Part shown: in pieces, positions 15,194 to 24,462 of the stretch
Layout of the letters: each line of letters starts with the position of its first letter
Numbering within the stretch: the stretch's first letter is position 1
Assembly: GCA_024280455.1 (NCBI GenBank)
Contig: JAJRQC010000041.1
Location: forward strand, 1 to 40,358
Reading direction: 5' to 3'
Length of the DNA stretch: 40,358 nucleotides
Source: Deltaproteobacteria bacterium
Lineage (GTDB): Bacteria; Desulfobacterota; Desulfobulbia; Desulfobulbales; Desulfobulbaceae
The notes under the pieces: generated by a model
What the model saw: only the letters and a program-made list of their open reading frames with translations
Database searches by the model: none
Told to the model about the DNA's origin: nothing
Program-made: the position numbers and the translations under genes

Positions 15194-16114
15194 CTATTCA
15201 TGTGTATTGGCGGCGGGATCCATCACATATTTTCCCAGGCCGAAACTGGTCTTGCCGCCGACATGAATCCACTCACCCACGGCCAGGCAGGACAGGAACG
15301 GCTCTAAATCTCCCTCGTAGGTGACGGACCCCAGCAGGCCGCCGAATTTCATCCACTGTTTCTGGCGGCCGGAATACCGGGGTAAATCTTTCCAGTGTAC
15401 GTCATCCCGGACAAGGTTGATGTGTTCCGCCAGATTCAGCAACTCTTGACGAAGTTCGGATTGCGCTATTTTGCCATCCCCGTAAAAGGTGGCCAGGGTA
15501 TTGAGCCGTCCCAGCAATCGGGCAAAAAAGAGTTGAAAGGGCGGTGCCTGACGAATCAGGTGGCCATCTGCCTTGAGGCGCAGCCGGGTGGGAAAGTGCA
15601 GAGTGATCCGGTTGGTGGGAAGAGCCCTGGCGGCGGCAATATCATGGCCGGTAATACTTTGGTTTGGATTATCCTGTTGCATTGGATTTACGGGCAGGGC
15701 CGTTTCCATGGCTTCAATGGAAAATTTTCCCCGGTTATTGCCAAACCCCATTTCCCGGCCGAGATAATCAAGTGCGGCATGGCAGATGGAAAAATCGTGG
15801 ATAGCGCTGCCCAGCAGGGTCAGTTCGCAGGTGAATTCGCGGCCGGGGAGATAGGTTTCGTCGCTGTCCAGCGGCGGCAGGAGAACAAAGGGTTTGGGCC
15901 GGGCACCGTCCTGCCCCGGTTCAAAGATATTTGTATAATAATAGGGAGATATTTTTTTCAGCGCATGGCCGAACCCGCCATGGAGGGCGGAGCCTTTATA
16001 GGAGGCGAGTTGAATACGGGTCTTGGTTTTGAGGCGGAAGAGATACTTGGCAACGGGCAGCAACTGGAGGGCACAGGAAAAGGGTTGGTCAACAGTGGTT
16101 GTCCGAGCAAGCAT
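15194..16114 (-). CDS. cas6: Cas6 pre-crRNA endoribonuclease
   Basis: The 306-residue RAMP protein has the C-terminal Cas6 glycine-rich loop HVGGKTSFGLGKYVM (residues about 285-299) and the mid-protein YLGREMGFGNNRGKF. The N-terminus KTRIQLASYKGSALHGGFG is typical of the larger Cas6 group found with type III systems. It cuts CRISPR transcripts within each repeat, leaving the 8-nt tag. It is the first gene of the effector operon, with AGGAAGG just before the ATG and a strong promoter upstream. It is the only Cas6 in the window, consistent with RT-Cas1 lacking a Cas6 domain. Confidence 0.92.
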   Translation of the reverse strand: MLARTTTVDQPFSCALQLLPVAKYLFRLKTKTRIQLASYKGSALHGGFGHALKKISPYYYTNIFEPGQDGARPKPFVLLPPLDSDETYLPGREFTCELTLLGSAIHDFSICHAALDYLGREMGFGNNRGKFSIEAMETALPVNPMQQDNPNQSITGHDIAAARALPTNRITLHFPTRLRLKADGHLIRQAPPFQLFFARLLGRLNTLATFYGDGKIAQSELRQELLNLAEHINLVRDDVHWKDLPRYSGRQKQWMKFGGLLGSVTYEGDLEPFLSCLAVGEWIHVGGKTSFGLGKYVMDPAANTHE

Positions 16115-16149
16115 TTCACCCCCTTCCTGATTTAGAAACGATTCAATAC

Positions 16150-16178
16150 ATATAGTAAGCTCAAGCGGTTAATGTCAA
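16150..16178 (-). promoter_or_regulatory. Predicted sigma-70 promoter of the cas6-cmr-csx3 operon
   Basis: On the minus strand a perfect -35 TTGACA (16173-16178) is separated by 17 bases from CTATAT (16150-16155), or by 18 from TATATG. It lies 36 bases upstream of the cas6 start, whose ribosome site AGGAAGG follows. No other strong promoter was noticed down to csx3, and gene overlaps suggest one transcript of about 8.4 kb. Confidence 0.65.
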
Positions 16179-16283
16179 TGGAGAATGAGAATAAATTCCG
16201 CTGAAACAGCGCGTTGGTTCCCTGGAAAGTGCTGGGGCTCAAGCGGTTGCGTGAAAAACAGCTGTGTCGAATTTGGTTGTACC

Positions 16284-16395
16284 GGCATGGCTGGATCAGG
16301 ATTTTCAGGTCACATCCACAACGATGACACCGCTGCACTGTTATGAAAATAGCCTGAGACGGCATAGCTTCGTGAGTTATTTTCGGAGAAACGTG
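16284..16395 (+). repeat. Dispersed diverged copy of the 95-nt structured repeat
   Basis: GCATGGCTGGATCAGGATTT, then CACATCCACAACGATGA, GAAAATAGCCTGA and CTTCGTGAGTTATTTTCGGA match in order the reverse complement of the tandem units at 39819-40113 (GCATGGCTGGACCAAGATTT, CACAGCCACAACCA, GAAAATAGCCTGA, CTTCGTGGGCGATTTTCGGA). An insertion of about a dozen bases lies in the middle. The orientation is opposite to the tandem array. Confidence 0.7.
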
Positions 16396-16455
16396 CAAGT
16401 CCGGCTTTGGCGTGATATGCATCCGGGCGACTGCGACCGGCATGAGGGGAATTTT

Positions 16456-16503
16456 CGGGTTGACTCGAAAAATAATTAATATATAATCAGGTTGACCTGA
16501 AAA
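16456..16503 (+). promoter_or_regulatory. Predicted promoter with paired operator-like sites before the ATPase gene
   Basis: TTGACT (16460-16465) and a perfect TATAAT (16482-16487) are 16 bases apart on the plus strand. Two near-identical 16-base sites, CGGGTTGACTCGAAAA (16456-16471) and CAGGTTGACCTGAAAA (16488-16503), lie 32 bases apart, about three helical turns, bracketing the promoter. The second contains the perfect inverted repeat TCAGGT-TG-ACCTGA. This looks like a repressor-controlled promoter. The regulator is unknown. Confidence 0.55.
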
Positions 16504-16521
16504 TTCTTCCAAAGGTGGCGG

Positions 16522-17655
16522 GTGAAAAGGTATATTCAGTCTGCAGTTGTAGAGGATCTGCAGAAAAAGATGGTGTTTGTCGGTGGTCCAAGGCAGGTGG
16601 GGAAGACAACCGTGGCCCTGGATATTCTCGGCGGAGACGAGCGGCATCCTGCCTATTTTAACTGGGACTATGCCGATGACAAAAGAATACTTCTGGGAGG
16701 CGGTCTACCGCCGGATCAGCCCCTGGTGGTTCTGGACGAGATCCACAAGTACAAGCAGTGGCGAAATTTCATAAAGGGGCTGTATGATAAAAATAAATCG
16801 CAGACTTCCTTTTTAATTACCGGCTCTGCCCGCCTGGATTACTATCGCAAGGGGGGGGATTCCCTGCAGGGGCGGTATCATTATTATCGGCTCCATCCGT
16901 TGTCCGTCTATGAACTGAACCCGTCGCCTTCTCCTGCCGATCTTCAGACCTTGCTCGCCTTCGGTGGATTTCCGGAGCCATTTTTTTCTCAGTCGAAACG
17001 GGACTGGAAACGATGGCAGCGGGAGCGGATCTCCCGGGTTATCCACGAGGATCTTGTCTCTCTTGAGCAGGTAAAGGACGTGGGTCAGCTGGACCTGCTG
17101 GCTGTTTTGCTTCAGGACAGGGTGGCCTCCCTGTTGTCGATCAATGCATTACGTGAAGATTTGTCGGCATCGCATGAGGCGGTTGATCGCTGGGTGCGGA
17201 TTCTTGAAAATTTGTATTATTGTTTTCGGATCAGACCGTTTGCTGCAAAAAAAATAAAGGCCTTGAAAAAAGATCGAAAACTCTACTTATGGGATTGGTC
17301 GTTATGTCAAGACCCGGGGGGCAGGTTTGAAAATCTTGTCGCTTCCAATCTGTTGAAATATTGTCATTTTCATGAGGATACCCGTGGCGATGCTATGGAG
17401 TTATGCTTTTTACGCGACACCCATAAACGTGAGGTTGATTTTGTGGTTCTTCGTGACGGCAAGCCGATTTTCGGGGTGGAATGCAAAACCGGGGGGGCAC
17501 GGGGTATAAGCAAACATATCGCCTATTTTTCCAAACGTACGGAGATTCCGCATTTTTACCAGGTCCACATGGGGAACGACGACTATGAAATTTCCGACCT
17601 GCGAACAAGAGTGCTGCCCTTTACCCGGTTTGCCGCTGAGGTGTTACAGGTATAG
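16522..17655 (+). CDS. AAA-type ATPase with DUF4143 domain
   Basis: The 377-residue protein has an N-terminal P-loop domain with Walker A GGPRQVGKTT (residues 21-30), Walker B LVVLDEIHKY (68-77) and sensor LITGSARLDYY (98-108). The C-terminal DUF4143 half carries EVDFVVLRDGKPIFGVECK, a motif like PD-(D/E)XK nuclease cores (D, then E-x-K). Such ATPases are common, often near mobile or restriction loci. The biochemical role is not known. Translation starts at a GTG after AAAGGTGG. The stop is 21 bases from the convergent recC stop. A truncated copy lies at 855-1448, so this is the intact right-hand copy of the repeat flanking the CRISPR island. Confidence 0.88.
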   Translation: MKRYIQSAVVEDLQKKMVFVGGPRQVGKTTVALDILGGDERHPAYFNWDYADDKRILLGGGLPPDQPLVVLDEIHKYKQWRNFIKGLYDKNKSQTSFLITGSARLDYYRKGGDSLQGRYHYYRLHPLSVYELNPSPSPADLQTLLAFGGFPEPFFSQSKRDWKRWQRERISRVIHEDLVSLEQVKDVGQLDLLAVLLQDRVASLLSINALREDLSASHEAVDRWVRILENLYYCFRIRPFAAKKIKALKKDRKLYLWDWSLCQDPGGRFENLVASNLLKYCHFHEDTRGDAMELCFLRDTHKREVDFVVLRDGKPIFGVECKTGGARGISKHIAYFSKRTEIPHFYQVHMGNDDYEISDLRTRVLPFTRFAAEVLQV

Positions 17656-17676
17656 GCGGGCATTCCCTGCGACATT

Positions 17677-20600
17677 TCAGACAATTGTACTAAGATCATT
17701 CTTGTGGGCGAGGATAGGCAGGAACAAAGCGGCCAGTTCTTCGAATTGTTTATCCAGCGGATCCTGACCGTGCAGGGCTATGGAGTAGGCAGGATCTTCT
17801 TCTTCGCCCCGGTAATAGCCGGAATACCAGGTTTTGCGGGCGGCGTTTATGGCAGCGGTTTCTGTTTTGGCTTTTGCCCGGGCATAGCTGGTTTTTGGGT
17901 AGAAGTGGAGCGGCTCGGACAGCCCCTGCTGATAGAAGCTGATAAGGGGAGCAAGTTCCGCTTCGGGATCATGCACCGGCCCAAATGAGACAATGGTGTC
18001 CGTGGCCACATGGGTGGAGTGCTGAGCGACATTTTCAGGCTGGACCATCTGCAGAATCAGGTGATGGATCCAGAGCTGGAGCAGGTCTTGAGCTTTGAGT
18101 TTTGTCGGCCGGTAGCTGACCCTGCCGGTATTAAAAAGTGACGTCAGCCAGCCGTTTATGTGGATGTCCGGTAAGTGGATATCGACCTCACAGGGGGCAA
18201 CCGGGATCAGGGTGAGCGGAGTAAGCTTTTGGGCAAGAGAGGCTGCGGTCTCCAGCATCTCCTGATAGAGAATGTGGCCGAATTCTCCCCGGGGCAGGGC
18301 ACCTGCTGCCTGCAGCCGGAGAAAGAGCGGAGCTGCATCTTCTTCAGCCTTCAGGGTTGTTACGATTTCCCGGCACAGCTGGTATTTCTGCAGGGAGTCG
18401 AGGCGGAATGTTTCACTCTCAGGCAACAGGTCGTCCTGTCGGCCCAGGCGCAGTCCCAATCGCTGTTGAAGGAAAAACCGAACCGGGTGATTCCAGAAGC
18501 GAACCAGATCCATGACATCCATCTGATCCCTGTTCCGGTCAAGCGGCGACAGCGGGGTGGTGAAAAAGGTATCTCCGCCGACGGGGGCACTTGCCGGCAG
18601 CCAGACATCTGCGTAGGACGCGGTTTTCGGATTGCCGTTAAAACAGCGTCTGCTGAACGGCTGCAGCGGATATTCGATCGTGAGGAGTTCGGCGGCGGTT
18701 CTTCCTTCCGTATCCGAGAGCCAGACCCGGTCGATATAATCGCGCAGTTCCGCCACCACCACCGATGGGGGCAACTGTGTGTTCTCCTGCTGGTCGCGTC
18801 CGACCCAGGAGATCGAGAGGTGGTTACGGGCCGAGAGCAGGGCCTCCAGAAAGAGGTAGCGGTCATCATCCCGGCGGCTGCGGTCACCGAGCCGAGGTTT
18901 TCGGGCGATCAGGTCAAAGGCGGGCGGGCGTTGGGAACGGGGATAATCCATATCGTTCATGCCCAGCAGCCAGAGTATTTTAAAGGGGACCGAGCGCATG
19001 GGCACCATATTACAGAAGGTGATCCGGCCGGAGAGAAAGGCCTGGCCGCCTGCAGGTTCCGCCAGCTGTTCACTGAAATATCTGCGGATAATGGAGAGGT
19101 TGATCGGGTCATTAAAGCCGGCCTTTGTGCAGCAGTCCGCAAAATGACTGATCGTTTCCCGCAGTAGAAGCAATCCTTCCTGGTCGGAGGGGCTGTCGCC
19201 GGAATCAAAGAAGTCCTCCACCATCTGCAGGAGAATCCGGCTCCAGGCTTCCGCTGTATTTTTTTTATGCAGACGGCCCTGCAGTTGCTGCAGTTTCCGG
19301 ATACATTCGGCTAGCGATCCCAGCCAGGAAGAGGCATCACCCCCCATCGCGCTGCAGGGCATGATGTCCTGGAAGGGGGCGTCAAGGGGACCGGTGAGAT
19401 AGCCGAGCAGTAATCGTTTGAGACCAAATTCCCAGGTATGGAAATCAGAATCATCCATACCCTGCCGCCTGCGCTGGTTTCGGTCCAGGCCCCAGCGGAT
19501 TCCGGCTTCCTCAATTCCGGCCCGCAGGGCGGAGAAATCGTCTGCCGACAGGTCGAATTTACGCAGTATGGCGTGGTTTTCCAGCAGGGCCATCACTTCG
19601 GGAGCGGTGAACCTGCTGGAGGCAAGCTCCAGCAGGCCGAGGAAGGCGTCAATGACCGGCTGCCTGCCGCGGCGGGACTGGTCGGCAATGGACCAGGGAA
19701 TGCGCTGCTCCTGAGGAGCGGAGCCGAAAACTCCGGCAACCAGGGGTGCGTACTGGTTGATATCCGGGGCCATGATCAGGATGTCGGCCGGTTTCAGGGC
19801 CGGGTCGGCGGCAAAGAGATCGAGCAGACGGTCGTGCAGGACCTGGATCTCACGCATGGGGCTGTGGCAGCAGTGAAAGCGGATGGAGGCGTCATCCTGG
19901 TCAAGGGGAATCGGTTCCTCCTGGCTGCGGTCCCGCAGGTCAAGGATGTCGGCCTGGATTATACTCAGGATCGATATGGGGTCCGGCGGTTCATAGAGAT
20001 CAATCTCTACCGGATCCATCTCCATGAGCAGGCTGAAGAATTCTCGTCCCAGTCCTCCCATGGAGGCAAGCAGCGGGTTGCCGGAGGTAAAATAGTCGCT
20101 GATATCATCGAGGCCCTGGTTGCGCCAGGAGTGTCGTTTTATGGCCAGCAACCGCTGGGGCAGGATATCGTCCCAGACCTGACGACAGGGGCTGAGGTGG
20201 AAGATATGAACATCGGTCAGTGTACTGATCCGGGCAATCACATTGAGATAGGCCGGAGCCAGGGAGTTAATGCCGAAAAAACAGACCCTTTGCGGCAGAG
20301 TGTTGGTGTTCAGGGTGCCTGTCGCCTCAGCTTGGTTGAATCGCTGTAGAAGGGTGGCCCGGTGCATGGCATCGTCGGCGCTCAGATTTCGCCAGAGTAC
20401 GGCCTGCCAGTGGTTTTCTTTTCCCGCCTCCCATTGCAGAAGCATGTCCGGGCGGTAGACCAGGTACTGATCAAAAAGGTTGGAGATCATCCCGGCCAGC
20501 TGGAACCGCCTGTCGCCGTCGCCGTCGTCTTCCAGGTAGAGCGCAATCTCCTGCATGGACGAATCGGCTTGCATCTCCTCGAGTCGGGCCATGATCCGCC

Positions 20601-20871
20601 AGAGGAGAATGCTCCGGTCAAAGGCGGACAGGTCCGGCAGCTCACCCAGGGTACGTCGAAAGATGTCCCAGATGAATGTCGCCGGCAGGGGAAAGTCCAG
20701 GTTGGCGGCAATGCCCGTTTGCTGGGCAATATGCTGCGACAGCCACCGAGCCATGCCCGGATTCTGGACCACGATAATCTCCTGGGTCAGGGGATCATCC
20801 AGCGGTGTAGTAAAAATCCGGCAGAGGGTGTCAAACAACACCTCAAGTCGGTTTGATTGATAGAGATACAA
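17677..20871 (-). CDS. recC: RecC, exodeoxyribonuclease V gamma chain
   Basis: The 1064-residue protein begins MYLYQSNRLEVLFDTLC, then IIVVQNPGMARWLSQHIAQQ, and includes FFGINSLAPAYLNVIARIS and RITFCNMVPMRSVPFKILWL, all standard RecC landmarks. RecC forms with RecB and RecD the DNA-end-processing helicase-nuclease and recognises Chi. A TTG start is used, with AGGAG ten bases upstream. recB and recD, usually adjacent, are not in the window; the convergent ATPase gene follows instead. RecBCD also supplies DNA fragments for CRISPR adaptation in some bacteria, so its position next to a cas island deserves notice. Confidence 0.95.
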   Translation of the reverse strand: MYLYQSNRLEVLFDTLCRIFTTPLDDPLTQEIIVVQNPGMARWLSQHIAQQTGIAANLDFPLPATFIWDIFRRTLGELPDLSAFDRSILLWRIMARLEEMQADSSMQEIALYLEDDGDGDRRFQLAGMISNLFDQYLVYRPDMLLQWEAGKENHWQAVLWRNLSADDAMHRATLLQRFNQAEATGTLNTNTLPQRVCFFGINSLAPAYLNVIARISTLTDVHIFHLSPCRQVWDDILPQRLLAIKRHSWRNQGLDDISDYFTSGNPLLASMGGLGREFFSLLMEMDPVEIDLYEPPDPISILSIIQADILDLRDRSQEEPIPLDQDDASIRFHCCHSPMREIQVLHDRLLDLFAADPALKPADILIMAPDINQYAPLVAGVFGSAPQEQRIPWSIADQSRRGRQPVIDAFLGLLELASSRFTAPEVMALLENHAILRKFDLSADDFSALRAGIEEAGIRWGLDRNQRRRQGMDDSDFHTWEFGLKRLLLGYLTGPLDAPFQDIMPCSAMGGDASSWLGSLAECIRKLQQLQGRLHKKNTAEAWSRILLQMVEDFFDSGDSPSDQEGLLLLRETISHFADCCTKAGFNDPINLSIIRRYFSEQLAEPAGGQAFLSGRITFCNMVPMRSVPFKILWLLGMNDMDYPRSQRPPAFDLIARKPRLGDRSRRDDDRYLFLEALLSARNHLSISWVGRDQQENTQLPPSVVVAELRDYIDRVWLSDTEGRTAAELLTIEYPLQPFSRRCFNGNPKTASYADVWLPASAPVGGDTFFTTPLSPLDRNRDQMDVMDLVRFWNHPVRFFLQQRLGLRLGRQDDLLPESETFRLDSLQKYQLCREIVTTLKAEEDAAPLFLRLQAAGALPRGEFGHILYQEMLETAASLAQKLTPLTLIPVAPCEVDIHLPDIHINGWLTSLFNTGRVSYRPTKLKAQDLLQLWIHHLILQMVQPENVAQHSTHVATDTIVSFGPVHDPEAELAPLISFYQQGLSEPLHFYPKTSYARAKAKTETAAINAARKTWYSGYYRGEEEDPAYSIALHGQDPLDKQFEELAALFLPILAHKNDLSTIV

Positions 20872-21063
20872 GAAAAGGCTTCTCCTGCAAGGGGAACCAA
20901 AAAGAGTCTACAATACCATCACGTCAGCTTATCAATTTTGAACAGGTCCTCCAACTCTTTTCCCGACTAAGCAGGATATTATGTTTTGGTAAAGGCATTC
21001 CGTTCTGCTATAGTTAACCAATATTAATAATTCCTGTTTCCTTTTCGGTAATAGCCGACATTG

Positions 21064-23931
21064 ATGAAGCGTAACACTCTTTTCAGCGCCGTTCTGGTTT
21101 TTGTCACTGCCACCGTCCTGCTGGGCCTTTTTTACCTGCCCTATTGGTCTGTGCGTAAGAAAACTATTGCCGCCTTTGACAACGAACAGATGATTCTTGC
21201 TGATCAGGCGATCAAGGGAATCGAGTTGTTTTTTGACACCTATGCCAAGGCTCTGCGTTATTTTGCCGGCCAGGCCGCCATTATCCGGCTTGACGATAGT
21301 GGCCGGATTCTGATGGATGATTTCCTCTCCATCCATGCCTCTGAACTTTCTGCAATTTCCAGGGTTGATGCAGCCGGCCGAATTCTGTATACCACCGCGC
21401 CCGGGGAGGGCATCACCGGAAAAGACATCTCCGAGCAGCTCTATAGTCAACGGGTTCTGGAGACGCACCGGCCGATTATCAGTGATGTGTTTACCACCGT
21501 TCAGGGCAATGGTTTCATTGTCTTTGCCTACCCGATTTTTGACGCTATGGAGTATGTCGGCAGCATTAATTTTTTGATCCCATTTGCCTATATTGCCGAT
21601 AAATATCTCGAGCCGATCCGGGTGGCCGACCGCGGCTTTGTCATGATGCTCAGCAGCAGCGGTATGGGCCTGTATGGTCCTATGAAGCAACATCTGGGGC
21701 ATAGGGTTGCCGAGTGTTTCAAAGAAGAGCCGGAAATGCTGCGGTTGAGCGAAAATATGATGAACCGGAAACAGGGCAGCATGACCATTAAGGCCGTTCT
21801 GCCCATAGATGGCGACAGCCCACCGGTAACCCGTTATGCGGTCTATGCTCCGGTGAATCTGCCTGGGAATAATTTCTGGTCGCTGGTTGTTATCAGCCCG
21901 GAAAACGATGTGCTGGCGGCTATGCGTGGATTTCGAAATCAGTGGTTCATGGTTACGGCCGTAGCCATCTGTGCAGTTCTGCTGCTCAGCTACCTGTTGA
22001 CCAGAACCCTGGCCCGGAACCGGGAAGAAAAGAATCGCCGGGCGGTGGAAGAACAGCTGGTTCGTCTGTTGGATTTTACGCCCATGGGAATCATCGTCTA
22101 CTATAAAAATGACGGCAAGGTCGCCTATGTCAACAAGGAAGGGCTTAAGATTCTTGATGAAGTCGAGGAGGATATCTTAGGGACAACCGTATTTGATTTT
22201 GTCCATTCCGACTCTCGAGAGTTTGTTGCCACCCGTCTCACCAGTCTGGTTGTGGAGCAAAGTAATGAGGCCGCAACCATTAAACTGATCACACCCGGCG
22301 GGGCGGTCAAAGACGTGGAGATCAGTTCCGCCCTTTTTATATTCAGCGGTCAGGCCAGCTTTATCTCCGTATTTCGTGATGTAACCGAGGAGCTCAAGCA
22401 GGAAGCGACTCAAAGGCGGCTGGTGACGGCCATTGAACAGGTCAATGAGTCAGTGGTTATCACCGATCAGACCGGGTTGATTGAATATGTCAATCCCGCC
22501 TTCACGGAGACCTCAGGCTATCGTAAGGAAGAGGTCCTGGGCCGGAACCCGAGCCTGCTCAGCAGCGGGAAACAGGACAGGCGGTTTTATCGAAAGCTCT
22601 GGGAGACCATCACCCACGGCAGGGTCTGGCAGGGGCGAATTGTTAACCGCCGCAAGGATGGTGAACTGTTCACCGAGATGGCGACTATCTCGCCGGTACG
22701 TGACGCCACCGGTAAGATTACCCATTATGTGGCGGTCAAACGTGATGTCAGCCATGAAGTGGACCTTGAAAAGAAACTGCGCCAGGCTCAGAAGATGGAG
22801 GCCATCGGTACTCTGGCCGGTGGTATTGCCCACGACTTTAATAATATCCTGGGTGCAATACTTGGTTTTGCGGACATGGCCCTGCTTCAGAGTGATCCCG
22901 ACTCTCCGGCTCATGAGTCGCTTATGCATATCCGAAAGGGGGGTAAGCGGGCAGCTGATCTGGTCCAGCAGATTCTGACATTTTCCAGGCAGTCGAGTAC
23001 GGAGAAAAAACAGATTGCCGCGACGCCTCTTATTCAGGAAAGTTTGCAGCTCCTTCGGGCTTCGCTGCCATCCACCATAACCATCCATCAGGATCTGCAG
23101 GCAAAAGACGCATTGGTGCTGGCCGATGCCACCCAGTTGCAGCAGATTGTCCTAAACCTCTGTACCAATGCCTTTCAGGCCATGCGTGAGCATGGCGGTG
23201 AGTTGACGCTCCGGCTGGAAGAGCTGGATTTCAAAGAGTGTGGTAAGACGCTGCAGCTGAAAACCGATACGTGTATCCGGCTGACGGTTGCCGATACCGG
23301 TACCGGTATTGACCCTGCCGTCCTGGAACGTATTTTTGATCCGTTTTTCACCACCAAAGAACCGGGCGAGGGGACGGGCATGGGACTGAGTGTCGTTCAC
23401 GGGATTATCCGTGACATCGGCGGTGAGATCAGTGTGGATTCCGTACCCGGCAGTGGAGCGACGTTCACCGTTTTGCTGCCCTCTACAGATCCGGTTGAAC
23501 AAGAAGATGAGGGGGCAAATTCACCTCTGCCCATGGGAACGGAGCATATTCTGGTTGTGGATGATGAAGAGGATATCTTAACGACTTCGCGTATGATGCT
23601 GGCCCATTTAGGGTACACCGTCAGCGTCAGCAAAGATCCCGCAGCCATGCTTGAGCAGATAAAAAAAGGAACCTTTGCATGCGACCTGGTGGTCACCGAT
23701 CAGACCATGCCGCATCTCACCGGACTCGAACTTACCCAGGAACTGCACCGACTGCAGCCGAATCTTCCGGTCATCCTCTGTACGGGCTACTCCGACAGGG
23801 TCAACGAAGAGAGCGTCAAAAACGTCGGCGGGGTCGGGCTGTTGATGAAACCTGCCGATCTGCGTGATCTTGCCCTTATGATTCGTGAAGCACTGGATTC
23901 AAGAGGCCGGGTTCTCGGTTCCGGGTCTTAA
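21064..23931 (+). CDS. Hybrid sensor histidine kinase (sensor, two PAS, HisKA, HATPase, receiver)
   Basis: About 955 residues. Two membrane helices (about 8-30 and 293-316) enclose a periplasmic Cache-like sensor ([18 protein letters not shown]). Two PAS domains follow (about 330-450, 455-575; the second has [20 protein letters not shown]). The phospho-acceptor helix is [20 protein letters not shown] with His591 (numbered from 21061), and the ATPase domain has [10 protein letters not shown] and [12 protein letters not shown]. The C-terminal receiver (about 835-950) starts ILVVDDEED and has the acceptor Asp880 in LVVTDQTMP. The ligand is unknown and no DNA-binding regulator is adjacent. The ATG at 21064 is chosen over a TTG one codon earlier. 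It diverges from recC across 190 bases that hold no gene. Confidence 0.93.
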   Translation: MKRNTLFSAVLVFVTATVLLGLFYLPYWSVRKKTIAAFDNEQMILADQAIKGIELFFDTYAKALRYFAGQAAIIRLDDSGRILMDDFLSIHASELSAISRVDAAGRILYTTAPGEGITGKDISEQLYSQRVLETHRPIISDVFTTVQGNGFIVFAYPIFDAMEYVGSINFLIPFAYIADKYLEPIRVADRGFVMMLSSSGMGLYGPMKQHLGHRVAECFKEEPEMLRLSENMMNRKQGSMTIKAVLPIDGDSPPVTRYAVYAPVNLPGNNFWSLVVISPENDVLAAMRGFRNQWFMVTAVAICAVLLLSYLLTRTLARNREEKNRRAVEEQLVRLLDFTPMGIIVYYKNDGKVAYVNKEGLKILDEVEEDILGTTVFDFVHSDSREFVATRLTSLVVEQSNEAATIKLITPGGAVKDVEISSALFIFSGQASFISVFRDVTEELKQEATQRRLVTAIEQVNESVVITDQTGLIEYVNPAFTETSGYRKEEVLGRNPSLLSSGKQDRRFYRKLWETITHGRVWQGRIVNRRKDGELFTEMATISPVRDATGKITHYVAVKRDVSHEVDLEKKLRQAQKMEAIGTLAGGIAHDFNNILGAILGFADMALLQSDPDSPAHESLMHIRKGGKRAADLVQQILTFSRQSSTEKKQIAATPLIQESLQLLRASLPSTITIHQDLQAKDALVLADATQLQQIVLNLCTNAFQAMREHGGELTLRLEELDFKECGKTLQLKTDTCIRLTVADTGTGIDPAVLERIFDPFFTTKEPGEGTGMGLSVVHGIIRDIGGEISVDSVPGSGATFTVLLPSTDPVEQEDEGANSPLPMGTEHILVVDDEEDILTTSRMMLAHLGYTVSVSKDPAAMLEQIKKGTFACDLVVTDQTMPHLTGLELTQELHRLQPNLPVILCTGYSDRVNEESVKNVGGVGLLMKPADLRDLALMIREALDSRGRVLGSGS

Positions 23932-23958
23932 GTTCAGAGTTCTGGTACAGTTATTGGT

Positions 23959-24456
23959 TTATTTGATATAGCCCCAGGTTTTCAACCGGTTGTAGGCATA
24001 CCGGGCATTATTTCCGCGTCGTACCTGCTGCAGGTATCGGTGATATTCCCTGGCGGATTGGTTTTGACGCTGCATGCCTTCAAGGCATCGTCCCTTGAAA
24101 AAGGTGATCTCCGGATTGCCGGGCAGGATTATGTCATAACGGTTGAACTGTTCATAGGCCGGGCGGTATTTTGTATCGATGAAATCAGCCATGGCTGTGA
24201 CCAGGTGCCCCTGGGCCTCTTCCGGGTAGACCTGGGTCGATCTGAGCGCCAGTTGTCTGGCCTGGCTGGTGTTTTTCATGGCCAGCTGACTTTTGGCCCG
24301 CATGACCAGGGCGGTGTAGTCGTTGGGTGCTATTTGCAGGGCACGGTTGAGCAGGCCATCCGCTTTTTCATATTGTTTTTTAGCCAGCGCAGTGTTGGCC
24401 TGCTGGATGGCTGTAATTGCCGGTTTTATCTTTCGCAGGTTTGCGGTCCGGTCCAT
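23959..24456 (-). CDS. TPR-repeat protein, possibly the severed C-terminus of the M48 peptidase
   Basis: The 165-residue helical protein has TPR-type repeats: AITAIQQANTALAKKQYEKA, LLNRALQIAPNDYTALVMRA, and a third around ITFFKGRCLEGMQRQNQSAR. It has no signal peptide of its own. The frame is the same as that of the M48 gene upstream, separated only by a TAA and two codons. M48 proteases with C-terminal TPRs (BepA-like) work in outer-membrane assembly quality control, so this may be the second half of one gene. No ribosome site stands out before the ATG. It is convergent with the kinase gene. Confidence 0.75.
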   Translation of the reverse strand: MDRTANLRKIKPAITAIQQANTALAKKQYEKADGLLNRALQIAPNDYTALVMRAKSQLAMKNTSQARQLALRSTQVYPEEAQGHLVTAMADFIDTKYRPAYEQFNRYDIILPGNPEITFFKGRCLEGMQRQNQSAREYHRYLQQVRRGNNARYAYNRLKTWGYIK

Positions 24457-24462
24457 GTACCG

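Larger units (their letters stand above)
16135..16520. other. Gene-free stretch between cas6 and the ATPase gene
   Basis: These 386 bases hold the divergent promoters of cas6 (minus strand) and the ATPase (plus strand). Between them lies a relative of the 95-nt repeats found at the right end of the window. A 71-codon open frame (16264-16479) has no recognisable features and spans the repeat and promoter, so it is not called as a gene. Confidence 0.7.

Noticed and set aside
16264-16479. 71-codon plus-strand frame between cas6 and the ATPase
   Set aside because: It lies over a repeat element and the ATPase promoter, and no protein family is apparent.
16132-16647. 171-codon minus-strand frame upstream of cas6
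   Set aside because: It spans two promoters and the antisense of the ATPase P-loop; no recognisable features.
18175-20349. Long plus-strand frames (330 and 303 codons) inside recC
   Set aside because: They are antisense to a clear RecC. Such frames are common in GC-rich genes, and the composition is not protein-like.
20932-21702. 256-codon minus-strand frame at the kinase start
   Set aside because: It is the reverse of the sensor region of the hybrid kinase; no motif and no ribosome site.
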